A stretch of 64,000 bases of DNA from an uncultured Chitinophagaceae bacterium. GTDB lineage: Bacteria > Bacteroidota > Bacteroidia > Chitinophagales > Chitinophagaceae. The stretch covers positions 1 to 64,000 of the forward strand of contig CALMED010000012.1 in NCBI GenBank assembly GCA_937862815.1, in the 5' to 3' direction. The translations under genes were made by a program, and so were the position numbers. Every line of letters starts with the position of its first letter. Within the stretch, counting starts at the first letter, position 1. Shown piece by piece: positions 25,825-33,396 of the stretch. A model generated the notes under the pieces. It was not told the origin of the DNA. It saw only the letters and a list, made by a program, of their open reading frames with translations, and made no database searches.

Positions 25825-26547
25825 ATGGGACGGATATTTGAAGTACGCAAAGCAACCATGTTTGCCCGCTGGGACCGTATGGCCAAGCAGTTTACCCGCA
25901 TAGGTAAGGAAATTGCCATTGCTGTGAAAACGGGCGGGCCGGATTCTTCCACCAACCCGGCCCTGCGCCGCTGCATGCAGAACGCCAAGGCGGTGAACAT
26001 GCCCAAAGACCGCGTGGAAGCCGCCATCAAGCGGGCCCTGGGCAAAGAAATGGACAACTACGAAGAGATTCTCTACGAAGGTTATGGCCCCCATGGCGTA
26101 GCCATCCTGGTAGAGACAGCCACCGACAACCACGTACGCACCGTGGCCAACGTAAAGTCGCATTTCACCAAAGGCGGTGGCTCACTCGGCAACAGCGGCA
26201 GCGTAAGCTTCCAGTTTAAAAAGATGGGCGTATTCAAACTCAATCCCGCCGGACTGAACACCGAAGAACTGGAACTGGAACTGATTGATGCAGGGCTCGA
26301 AGAACTGGGCGAAAGCACCGGCGAAAACGGGGAAGACATCCTGGTACTGCGCTGTGGCTTCACCGACTTCGGCAATATGCAGAAGGCGCTGGAAGAAAAA
26401 GGACTGACCCCCATCAGCGCTGAACTGGAGTGGATCCCCTCCACCACCGTACCGGTTAACGATACCCAGGCCGAAGACGTGAGTAAACTTATTGAACGGC
26501 TGGAACAGGACGATGATGTGCAGAAAGTATTTCACAACATGGGATAG
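25825..26547 (+). CDS. YebC/PmpR family protein
   Basis: A 240-residue member of the conserved YebC/PmpR/TACO1 family, which binds nucleic acid and acts as a transcriptional regulator or helps ribosomes translate proline-rich stretches. The family start [20 protein letters not shown] and the downstream [20 protein letters not shown] and GYGPHGVA motifs are all present. The start at 25825 matches this conserved N-terminus. The usual neighbour ruvC is not present; it sits between a permease and a DCC protein. Confidence 0.93.
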   Translation: MGRIFEVRKATMFARWDRMAKQFTRIGKEIAIAVKTGGPDSSTNPALRRCMQNAKAVNMPKDRVEAAIKRALGKEMDNYEEILYEGYGPHGVAILVETATDNHVRTVANVKSHFTKGGGSLGNSGSVSFQFKKMGVFKLNPAGLNTEELELELIDAGLEELGESTGENGEDILVLRCGFTDFGNMQKALEEKGLTPISAELEWIPSTTVPVNDTQAEDVSKLIERLEQDDDVQKVFHNMG

Positions 26548-26550
26548 TTC

Positions 26551-26594
26551 AATGAATGAATGAATGAATGAATGAATGAGTGGGTGAATGAATG
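26551..26594. repeat. AATGAATGAGTG-type tetranucleotide repeat
   Basis: About ten TGAA/GAAT units, with a GAGTGGG interruption, between the yebC stop and its terminator. Same motif family as 6277-6304 and 45314-45349. Confidence 0.85.
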
Positions 26595-26595
26595 G

Positions 26596-26619
26596 AGGGC
26601 TGGGAAACCGGCCCTTTTT
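26596..26619 (+). terminator. Terminator after yebC
   Basis: Eight-pair stem (AGGGCTGG / CCGGCCCT, one G-T pair) closed by a GAAA tetraloop and followed by five Ts. Confidence 0.75.
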
Positions 26620-26643
26620 CGTGAGACTGCCTATCTTTACAGC

Positions 26644-27042
26644 ATGCACGAACGACTGGTCTTGTTTGATGGTGTTTGCAACTTCTGCAACTTCTGGATT
26701 CAGTTTGCCTTAAAGCGGGACAAGAGCAGCCGGTTGACATTTGGTTCGTTGCAGGGCACCACGGCACAGGAAGTGCTACCCACCTTTGACATTGACCCAA
26801 CTGTTTTAACCTCTGTCATTTTTATTGAAAACGGAAAGGTTTACCGGGAATCCACCGCTGCACTGCGTGTTTGCCGCTACCTGGACGGCGGCTGGAAGCT
26901 GCTGTATGGGTTGATTATGATCCCCGCCTTTCTGCGGGACCCGGTGTACCGCTGGATCGGGAAAAACCGCTATCGCTGGTTTGGCAGGCAGCAAGCCTGC
27001 ATGCTTCCTGCCCCGGAGCAACGGGCACGCTTTGTACCTTGA
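26644..27042 (+). CDS. DCC-family thiol-disulfide oxidoreductase-like protein
   Basis: A 132-residue DUF393/DCC family protein. The family motif is seen as FDGVCNFCNFW, with CxxC at Cys12 and Cys15, followed by RVCRYLDGGWKLLYGLIMIP and the closing YRWIGKNRYRWFG. A thiol redox role is proposed for the family; the substrate is unknown. A TATCTTTA box at 26632-26639 lies just 4 nt before the ATG, so the transcript is probably leaderless. It converges on phzF, 9 bp away. Confidence 0.88.
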   Translation: MHERLVLFDGVCNFCNFWIQFALKRDKSSRLTFGSLQGTTAQEVLPTFDIDPTVLTSVIFIENGKVYRESTAALRVCRYLDGGWKLLYGLIMIPAFLRDPVYRWIGKNRYRWFGRQQACMLPAPEQRARFVP

Positions 27043-27051
27043 TTTTTTTTG

Positions 27052-27846
27052 TTACAGTTCAATTTCTCCTTTCATGTAAAAAACACAACGGCCGCTGATG
27101 AGCACCCGTTCTTCATTAAGCGCAGTGCAATACAGCGTGCCGCCCCGCTGGCTCAACTGGCGGGCCGAAAGTTCCCGCTTACCCAGCTTGTCGGCCCAGA
27201 ACGGAATCAGTTGCGAATGGGCGGAGCCGGTTACAGGATCTTCGTCCACACCCGCACCGGGGGCAAAGAATCGGGATACAAAGTCCACCTCCCGGCCGCG
27301 GGCCGTAAGAATAACCATGGCCCCTGCCTGCCGGAGGGCTGCAAAATCGGGGTGGGCCTCCGCCACTTCGGCTTCGGAAGCCACTTCCACCAGCAGGTCG
27401 CGGTGTTGATAAACGCCCACGATCTCTCTTATACCCAGCATGCGTTCCAGCCCCTCCGGGTATTCCTGCAGGCGGTCGGGCTTCCAGGAGGGAAAGTCCA
27501 GCTCCAGCAGTGTATCCCGCTTCGTTACCCGGAGCAGACCGCTTTTTGACCGGAACACAACGGTTGGCTTGGCGAAGGAAAGGCGTTCAAACAGAACCCA
27601 GGCAGCAGCCAGTGTGGCGTGGCCGCAGAGATTCACCTCCACACCCGGGGTAAACCAGCGGATTTCAAAATCGGCTTCGGGGTGCTGCAGGGGAACAATA
27701 AATACGGTTTCGGAGAGGTTATTCTCCAGCGCAAGGTTTTGCAACAAAGCCGTTACGGGCCATTCCTGCAGGGGGATTACGGCGGCCGGGTTACCGGTAA
27801 AGAGTCGATCGGCAAAGGCATCCACCTGGTAGAGTTCCAGTTTCAT
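27052..27846 (-). CDS. PhzF-family isomerase
   Basis: A 264-residue member of the PhzF/diaminopimelate-epimerase-fold family. It has FTGNPAAVIPL, Glu46 in NNLSETVFI at the position of the catalytic glutamate of PhzF, GHATLAAAWVLF, and the C-terminal DEDPVTGSAHSQLIPFWA. No phenazine genes are present, so the role is that of the many uncharacterised PhzF homologues, probably an isomerase of a small metabolite. It follows the TRIC-type gene by 59 bp. Confidence 0.88.
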   Translation of the reverse strand: MKLELYQVDAFADRLFTGNPAAVIPLQEWPVTALLQNLALENNLSETVFIVPLQHPEADFEIRWFTPGVEVNLCGHATLAAAWVLFERLSFAKPTVVFRSKSGLLRVTKRDTLLELDFPSWKPDRLQEYPEGLERMLGIREIVGVYQHRDLLVEVASEAEVAEAHPDFAALRQAGAMVILTARGREVDFVSRFFAPGAGVDEDPVTGSAHSQLIPFWADKLGKRELSARQLSQRGGTLYCTALNEERVLISGRCVFYMKGEIEL

Positions 27847-27905
27847 GGCGTGATGATTTTTGCAGCAAACTACAACATCCGGCAGCAGATCAACCGTCTT
27901 TTTGA

Positions 27906-28526
27906 TCAGCGGCTGTTGCTGCGGCCATAGATCTGGGGCAGGGTAAGATGAAAGCGCACCACAATGATGCGGAGGATCACAATAAACAGGATGGAAAGGA
28001 TGGTGGCGAAGTGTGCCAGCATGTCCACCCGCAGCAACAACAGATACAGCAGCCCCCCCAGGATGGAGGCCGATGCATAGATTTCTTTCCGGAAAACCAG
28101 CGGAACGTTGTTGAGCAGCACATCACGTATGACGCCCCCAAAAGAGCCGGTGATGGTGCCAAGGGCCACGCAGATACCCGGGCTGAACCCCAACTCCAGT
28201 CCCTTCTCCACACCGATGAGCGTAAACAAACCCAGCCCCAGTGCATCAAACAGAAACAAAGGACCGGTAAACCGCTTCAGCCATCCGCCGAACAGCAGGG
28301 TGCCGGCGGCGGCCAGCAGGATCACCAGGGTGGTGGTGCCGCTGCGGAGCCATCCCACAGGAGTATCGCCAATGAGCAGGTCCCGCAACGTACCGCCACC
28401 GATAGCGGTCACAAAGGCCAGTACGATCACACCAAATACATCCAGCTTTTTTTCCATGGCGGAAAAAGCTCCGGACACAGCAAAGGCGAAGGTGCCGAGA
28501 ATATCAATTACTGATAAAAAACTCAT
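27906..28526 (-). CDS. Trimeric intracellular cation channel (TRIC/UPF0126) family protein
   Basis: A 206-residue protein with seven hydrophobic segments and two internal repeats carrying the glycine-rich motifs GGGTLRDLLIG and GSFGGVIRDVLLN, the pattern of prokaryotic TRIC (YicG/YadS) potassium channels. Length is normal for the family. It begins 15 bp after the E1 dehydrogenase stop and may be read from the same transcript; a functional link is not evident. Confidence 0.88.
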   Translation of the reverse strand: MSFLSVIDILGTFAFAVSGAFSAMEKKLDVFGVIVLAFVTAIGGGTLRDLLIGDTPVGWLRSGTTTLVILLAAAGTLLFGGWLKRFTGPLFLFDALGLGLFTLIGVEKGLELGFSPGICVALGTITGSFGGVIRDVLLNNVPLVFRKEIYASASILGGLLYLLLLRVDMLAHFATILSILFIVILRIIVVRFHLTLPQIYGRSNSR

Positions 28527-28541
28527 GCTGGCAGGTTGGGG

Positions 28542-30929
28542 TTACTCCCGCATCATTTCCTTTACAACCCGGATGATATCTTCCGCATTGGGCTTGCTGA
28601 AGTAATCACCGTCGCTTCCGTAAGAAGGCCGGTGAGCCTGCCCGGTGACCGTACGCGGCGCCACATCCAGGTAACGGTAACCGCCCTGTTTTTCGAGCAC
28701 CTGGTTGTACATGTAGGCAGTGGCACCACCCGGCACATCTTCATCCACAAACAGAATGCGGTTGGTCTTTTGGAGCGACTGCAGGATTACGTGGTGACGA
28801 TCAAACGGAAGCAGCGTTTGCACATCCACCACTTCGCAGCTGATGCCCAGTAACGACAAGTGCTGTACGGCATCATCAATGACACGGAGGACAGAACCGT
28901 ACGAGACTATAGTTAAATCGGTACCGGCATGAATAATTTCCGGAACACCCATGGGCACCGTAAAGCTGCCAATATTATCGGGCAGTTGTTCTTTGAGGCG
29001 ATAGCCATTGAGGCATTCAATCACCAACCCAGGTTCGTTGCTTTGCAGGAGGGTATTGTACATACCGGCGGCCTGCACCATATTGCGGGGCACGCAAACA
29101 TACATTCCCCGCAGGCTGTTGATGATCATGCCCATGGGCGAACCGCTGTGCCAGATACCTTCGAGCCGGTGACCGCGGGTGCGGACGATGAGGGGTGCTG
29201 CCTGGCGCCCGGCAGTACGGAATTGCATTGTAGACAGGTCGTCTGTAAGCGGTTGCAGGCCATACACGAGATAGTCGAGGTACTGTATTTCGGCGATGGG
29301 ACGCAGTCCCCGTTGTGCGAGCCCGATCCCCTGGCCCATGATGGTGAGTTCGCGGATGCCCGTGTCAAATATGCGGCCGGCGCCGTGTTTGGCCTGCAGC
29401 CCGGCAAAACCCTGGTTCACATCGCCAATGAATCCCAGATCTTCCCCAAAGGCCAGCACTCGCGGGTTGGAGGCAAAGAGCTGGTCGAAGTACCGGTTGA
29501 GTATTTCGTAGCCGTTCATCACCGGCGCATCGGCAACAACGATGGACTTCACTTCCGGAACCTGCAGGGCACTGCCGGCACCTTCCTGGTGGAGATGTGA
29601 ATTGAAGGCAGCCTTGCTTTCATTCAGCAGACGGTTGTAGTAAATCATTGCCCGCCCATACCCTTCATTTTCAACTGAAAGAGAAATGGCTTTATACAGG
29701 GCTTTCATCACATCCCGCCGGTTGGGTTCGCGGTTGTGCAACAGTTCCTGAAGCAGTGCCGTCACCGCATCGGCTTTCCCTTCCAGCGGAGTTAACACTT
29801 GTACCAGCTCTGTTACTTCCTGCACCTGGCGTTGGATAGGCTCCTGGTATTCCTGCCAGGCTTCTGCTTTTTCGCGCCGTACCTGATCTTTCACATCCCG
29901 TTCCAGCTCCAGCAACTCTTCTTCCGTGGCCAGGCTGTTTTCGAGCATCCACTCTTTCATCTTCCGGTTGCAATCCCATTCCCGTTCCCATTGCAGACGC
30001 TCGGGTGTTTTGTACCGCTCGTGGCTGCCGGAGGTGGAATGCCCCTGCGGCTGGGTTACTTCCTCCACATGAAAGAGAGCGGGTGTATGCGTAACCCGGA
30101 TCTTTTCGATAGCGGCTTCCAGTACCTCACACATACCGGCATAGTCCCAGGCCTTGAGTTTATAAATATCTATTCCGTTCGTACCTTCTTTTTTCCGGAA
30201 GCCACTCAAAGCCTCTGAGATGGAACCTTTGGTTGTTTGAAGCGCCCTGGGAACTGAAATACCATACCCATCGTCCCACACAAAAATGGCCAGCGGAATC
30301 TGTTGAACAGCGGCCGCATTCACGGTTTCCCAGAAATGTCCTTCGCTGGTGGAAGCATCCCCAATAGTGGCAAAGCACACTTCGTTCCCGTTCCGGGAAA
30401 GATCAGTGCGGTCGTGCAACCGGGTAACATTCCGGAAGACTTTGGATGCCAGTGCCAGTCCTACCGCTTTGGGCATCTGGGCAGCGGTGGGCGCCATGCC
30501 GGCCGACAGGTTCTTGTGGTTTACCAGGTCCAGCACCTTCCCGTCTCCGTCTACAAACCGGGAAGCAAAGTGGGCGTTCATCTGCCGGCCGGCGCTGTGC
30601 GGGTCGTGGCCGGGATCGGGATCGGCATACAACTGCGCAAAAAACTCCTTCACGGTAGCCACCCCGGTGGCAAATGCGAAGGTCTGATCGCGGTAATAAC
30701 CGCTGTAAAAATCGCCGGGCTGGAAAAACTTGGCCATGGCCAGTTGGGGGACTTCCTTGCCATCGCCGAAAATGCCGAATTTGGCTTTGCCGGTCAGTAC
30801 TTCTTTGCGCCCCAGCAGGCTCACTTCACGGCTGAGACAAGCCATGCGGTAATCCTGCAGTACTTCCTGTCGGAAACGATCAAACGACAGGGGGGCTGCC
30901 TGCAAGACATCGTTAACGGGATGTTCCAT
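28542..30929 (-). CDS. Fused 2-oxoacid dehydrogenase E1 alpha/beta (branched-chain/pyruvate type)
   Basis: Thiamine-diphosphate E1 component that decarboxylates a 2-oxoacid and acylates the E2 lipoyl domain. The 795-residue chain joins an alpha-type half (about 1-420) with the ThDP motif ATIGDASTSEGHFWETVNAA to a beta-type half (about 460-795) with FGEDLGFIGDVNQGFAGL, QAAPLIVRTRGHR and FVDEDVPGGATAYM. The fusion, with an extra linker, is common in Bacteroidota, where it is usually assigned to the branched-chain 2-oxoacid complex. E2 and E3 are not adjacent. A TACTTTTG box lies 4 nt before the start codon. Confidence 0.9.
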   Translation of the reverse strand: MEHPVNDVLQAAPLSFDRFRQEVLQDYRMACLSREVSLLGRKEVLTGKAKFGIFGDGKEVPQLAMAKFFQPGDFYSGYYRDQTFAFATGVATVKEFFAQLYADPDPGHDPHSAGRQMNAHFASRFVDGDGKVLDLVNHKNLSAGMAPTAAQMPKAVGLALASKVFRNVTRLHDRTDLSRNGNEVCFATIGDASTSEGHFWETVNAAAVQQIPLAIFVWDDGYGISVPRALQTTKGSISEALSGFRKKEGTNGIDIYKLKAWDYAGMCEVLEAAIEKIRVTHTPALFHVEEVTQPQGHSTSGSHERYKTPERLQWEREWDCNRKMKEWMLENSLATEEELLELERDVKDQVRREKAEAWQEYQEPIQRQVQEVTELVQVLTPLEGKADAVTALLQELLHNREPNRRDVMKALYKAISLSVENEGYGRAMIYYNRLLNESKAAFNSHLHQEGAGSALQVPEVKSIVVADAPVMNGYEILNRYFDQLFASNPRVLAFGEDLGFIGDVNQGFAGLQAKHGAGRIFDTGIRELTIMGQGIGLAQRGLRPIAEIQYLDYLVYGLQPLTDDLSTMQFRTAGRQAAPLIVRTRGHRLEGIWHSGSPMGMIINSLRGMYVCVPRNMVQAAGMYNTLLQSNEPGLVIECLNGYRLKEQLPDNIGSFTVPMGVPEIIHAGTDLTIVSYGSVLRVIDDAVQHLSLLGISCEVVDVQTLLPFDRHHVILQSLQKTNRILFVDEDVPGGATAYMYNQVLEKQGGYRYLDVAPRTVTGQAHRPSYGSDGDYFSKPNAEDIIRVVKEMMRE

Positions 30930-30933
30930 GCGG

Positions 30934-30941
30934 CAAAAGTA
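30934..30941 (-). promoter_or_regulatory. -7 box abutting the E1 start codon
   Basis: TACTTTTG (reverse strand) ends 4 nt before the ATG at 30929, predicting a leaderless transcript. No TTG is visible at the -33 distance. Confidence 0.5.
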
Positions 30942-31011
30942 GCAGTTTTCCTCCTGCCTGAACGTTCGTTCGCATAAAAGTGAACAGGCGGTGGATTGCG
31001 ATACCAGCCCC

Positions 31012-31031
31012 CTAGAGCCTGTTAAGGAATT
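31012..31031. other. Possible insertion-sequence end remnant
   Basis: The intergenic sequence starts CTAG and runs into GAGCCTGTTAAGGAATT, which resembles terminal repeats of some IS elements. No second end or transposase is present. Very tentative. Confidence 0.15.
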
Positions 31032-31087
31032 AATAAAAGAGGAGTCTATGCAACCTGTACATTCTGATGGTTGTCTGGATAAATCAT

Positions 31088-31095
31088 TACTTTTG
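31088..31095 (+). promoter_or_regulatory. -7 box of the DUF1573 pair
   Basis: TACTTTTG exactly matches TAnnTTTG, 19 nt before the ATG at 31115. Confidence 0.5.
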
Positions 31096-31114
31096 AGTTG
31101 TAATCCGATGCAGC

Positions 31115-31585
31115 ATGAAAAAAATCCTCTTCTTCACAGCACTGCTTCTGGCCGCCGGCACACCGGTACTCGCCCAGAAAAAGAAGAATAAGCAGCAGGA
31201 AGCGACCCCTGCACCGGTCGTGGTTGCCGAGCCGCTGACCATTTCTGAACTGGTACACGACTTTGGGAAAATCCCCCAGGGAAAACCTGTTTATCACACG
31301 TTTGTATTTCAGAATACCGGCATGGATTCACTGAAGATTGAGAATGTGCAGACGTCCTGCGGTTGCACCACACCCGAATACAGCCGTACAGCGGTGGGCA
31401 GAGGAGCAGCAGTTGACATCAAAGTGGGATACAATTCGGCCGCGGAAGGCTTTTTTGAAAAATCCGTCACCGTTTACTATAACGGGGGCGAAACCAGGCA
31501 ACTCCTCATCCGCGGTACCGTTTGGAAAACACCCGACCAGTCGGTACCCGGCAATGCCGCCCTCCAGGTATTTCAAAAACAGTAA
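31115..31585 (+). CDS. DUF1573 periplasmic protein 1
   Basis: A 156-residue exported protein: signal peptide MKKILFFTALLLAAGTPVLAQ, a Lys/Gln-rich linker (KKKNKQQE), then an immunoglobulin-like DUF1573 domain with HDFGKIPQGKPVYHTFVFQNTG and the conserved SCGCTTPEYS. DUF1573 domains resemble the ASPM-SPD-2-Hydin fold; their function in Bacteroidota is not established. It is followed after 18 bp by a paralogue, so the two form an operon. Confidence 0.88.
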   Translation: MKKILFFTALLLAAGTPVLAQKKKNKQQEATPAPVVVAEPLTISELVHDFGKIPQGKPVYHTFVFQNTGMDSLKIENVQTSCGCTTPEYSRTAVGRGAAVDIKVGYNSAAEGFFEKSVTVYYNGGETRQLLIRGTVWKTPDQSVPGNAALQVFQKQ

Positions 31586-31603
31586 CACAGAAAAATAAAA
31601 AAC

Positions 31604-31990
31604 ATGAAACAACTTACCGTTCTCCTCCTGGCTTTCTGCTTTACCAACGCCGTTGTTGCCCAGGCGCAACAGAAAAAGCCCGACCAGGTGGCCAAATTCA
31701 CCAGTGAAACTGTCAACTTCGGCAAGATCAAGCTGGGCAATCCCGTTACCGCCTCTTTCACGCTCACCAATGTGAGCGGCGAAGACCTGATGATTGAGAA
31801 TGTGACACCGGGTTGCGGCTGCACCAAATCCGACTTCACCAAAGATTTCATCAAACCCGGAAAAACCGGCACCATCTCTGCCACTTACAATGCAGCGACT
31901 CCCGGCAATTTCAGCAAAGACATTTATGTAAAGTTTGCCGGTGTGGATGAACAAAAAGTGATCCGCATCATTGGTGTAGTGGAGCAATAA
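31604..31990 (+). CDS. DUF1573 periplasmic protein 2
   Basis: A 128-residue paralogue of the preceding gene. It has a signal peptide (MKQLTVLLLAFCFTNAVVAQ), a short linker, then one DUF1573 domain with VNFGKIKLGNPVTASFTLTN, PGCGCTKSDF and KPGKTGTISATYN. It lacks most of the charged linker of its neighbour. The tandem pair most likely arose by duplication. A rho-independent terminator follows. Confidence 0.88.
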   Translation: MKQLTVLLLAFCFTNAVVAQAQQKKPDQVAKFTSETVNFGKIKLGNPVTASFTLTNVSGEDLMIENVTPGCGCTKSDFTKDFIKPGKTGTISATYNAATPGNFSKDIYVKFAGVDEQKVIRIIGVVEQ

Positions 31991-32014
31991 ATCGTAACAA
32001 ATCAGATTCCGAAA

Positions 32015-32042
32015 AAGCCCGGCCGCATGCCGGGTTTTTTGT
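32015..32042 (+). terminator. Terminator after the DUF1573 pair
   Basis: Stem CCCGGC / GCCGGG (extended by a G-T and two A-T pairs) with a 5-nt loop, followed by TTTTTTGTTTT. Confidence 0.8.
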
Positions 32043-32070
32043 TTTCCGCTGCGGGGAACCGGTTCCTGTT

Positions 32071-32078
32071 TATCTTTG
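32071..32078 (+). promoter_or_regulatory. -7 box abutting the aminotransferase start
   Basis: TATCTTTG ends 5 nt before the ATG at 32084, so a leaderless mRNA is predicted and the 32084 start is supported over the longer frame from 32027. Confidence 0.5.
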
Positions 32079-32083
32079 CGGGC

Positions 32084-33280
32084 ATGTTAACGATCAGCCA
32101 GCGGGGCGAACAGATGCCCCCCTCTCCCATCCGCAAACTGGTTCCTTACGCCGAAACCGCCAAGAAGAAAGGCATCCGGGTCTATCACCTGAACATCGGG
32201 CAGCCCGACATTGAAACACCCCCCGCTTTACTGGAAGCGGTTTGCCAGGCCGATATCAGGGTACTGGAATACAGCCACAGCGCGGGCAATGAAAGCTACC
32301 GGCGCAAGCTTACGCAGTACTACAAAAAGGTGGGCATTGATGTAAACTTCGACCAGATCCTTATCACGACCGGGGGTAGTGAAGCCATCCTGTTTGGTTT
32401 TTTCACCTGCCTGAACCCCGGCGATGAAGTGATCATCCCCGAACCATTTTATGCCAATTACAACGGATTTGCCTGTGCTGCGGGTGTTAAAGTGGTAACC
32501 ATCCCCTCGTCCATCGAAACCGGCTTTGCCCTGCCCCCCATTGCAGCGTTTGAGCAGGTGATCACCCCCCGCACCAGGGCCATCATCATCTGCAGCCCCA
32601 ACAACCCCACCGGCTACCTCTACAGCCGACGGGAGATGGAAGCGCTTAAGGACATCTGCCTGAAACATGATCTGTACCTGTTCAGTGATGAAGCCTACCG
32701 GGAATTCTGCTACGACGGCGACTATGTAAGCGCTCTGCACCTGGATGGAATGGAACAACACGTGGTGCTGATGGACACCATCAGCAAACGCTACAGCGCC
32801 TGCGGGGCCCGCCTGGGTGCGTTTGTCACCAAGAACAAAGCCGTGTATGACACGGCTATGAAATTTGCGCAGGCACGCCTGAGTCCGCCCGGATTGGCCC
32901 AGATCATGGGAGAAGCTGCCGTAGACCTGCCCGATGATTATTTTGTGGCTCCCAAAGCCGAGTACCTCAGTCGCCGCAACCTCCTCGTAGAACGCCTCAA
33001 CCGGATGGACGGCGTGTTCTGCCCCAATCCCGGGGGCGCCTTCTATGCCATGGCACGGTTGCCCATTGACGACAGCGACCGCTTTTGTCAGTGGCTGCTG
33101 GAATCTTTCTCTTACAAAGGTGAAACCGTGATGCTGGCCCCCGCCACCGGTTTCTATGGTACACCCGGACTCGGCAAAAACGAAGTTCGTCTGGCCTATG
33201 TGCTGAACCGTGAATCGCTGGGAAAAGCGATGGACTGCCTGGAACAGGCCCTGCGGGAGTATCCCGGTCGCACCAATTGA
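32084..33280 (+). CDS. PLP-dependent class I/II aminotransferase
   Basis: A 398-residue fold-type I aminotransferase of the aspartate/aromatic group. It contains HLNIGQPDIETPPALLEA, the ITTGGSEAILFGF cofactor-phosphate region, CSPNNPTGYLYSRREM, and the Schiff-base lysine Lys235 in TISKRYSACGARLGA. Amino donor specificity is not decidable. It begins after the DUF1573 terminator and has its own -7 box, so it is a single-gene unit immediately before the glycan locus. Confidence 0.9.
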   Translation: MLTISQRGEQMPPSPIRKLVPYAETAKKKGIRVYHLNIGQPDIETPPALLEAVCQADIRVLEYSHSAGNESYRRKLTQYYKKVGIDVNFDQILITTGGSEAILFGFFTCLNPGDEVIIPEPFYANYNGFACAAGVKVVTIPSSIETGFALPPIAAFEQVITPRTRAIIICSPNNPTGYLYSRREMEALKDICLKHDLYLFSDEAYREFCYDGDYVSALHLDGMEQHVVLMDTISKRYSACGARLGAFVTKNKAVYDTAMKFAQARLSPPGLAQIMGEAAVDLPDDYFVAPKAEYLSRRNLLVERLNRMDGVFCPNPGGAFYAMARLPIDDSDRFCQWLLESFSYKGETVMLAPATGFYGTPGLGKNEVRLAYVLNRESLGKAMDCLEQALREYPGRTN

Positions 33281-33358
33281 TATTACGCCACTCTGCTACA
33301 CGCACATTTTCGGCACAACCGGCCATAAGAATACAGTTTTCTTTTAATTATTAATTTT

Positions 33359-33387
33359 ATTTAATAAGTTTGCTTAACTTATTAAAT
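33359..33387. promoter_or_regulatory. Perfect 12-bp inverted-repeat operator overlapping the nagB-lmbE promoter
   Basis: Arms ATTTAATAAGTT and AACTTATTAAAT are separated by TGCTT. The -7 box TAAGTTTG (33365-33372) lies inside the left arm and spacer, so a bound repressor would block RNA polymerase. The start codon is at 33397. Similar AAGTTT / AAACTT symmetry occurs at 41635-41651; the ROK regulator at 57710 is the obvious candidate ligand. Confidence 0.65.
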
Positions 33388-33396
33388 TTTTCCTGT

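Noticed and set aside
26551..26594. Tandem repeat considered as a CRISPR array
   Set aside because: Four-base units with no spacers and no cas genes.
27052..27846. Phenazine biosynthesis role for the PhzF homologue
   Set aside because: No other phenazine genes; PhzF-fold proteins are widespread with other roles.
33370..33396. Upstream TTG start for the NagB-LmbE protein
   Set aside because: It lies inside the operator and -7 box; the ATG at 33397 leaves the conserved protein complete.
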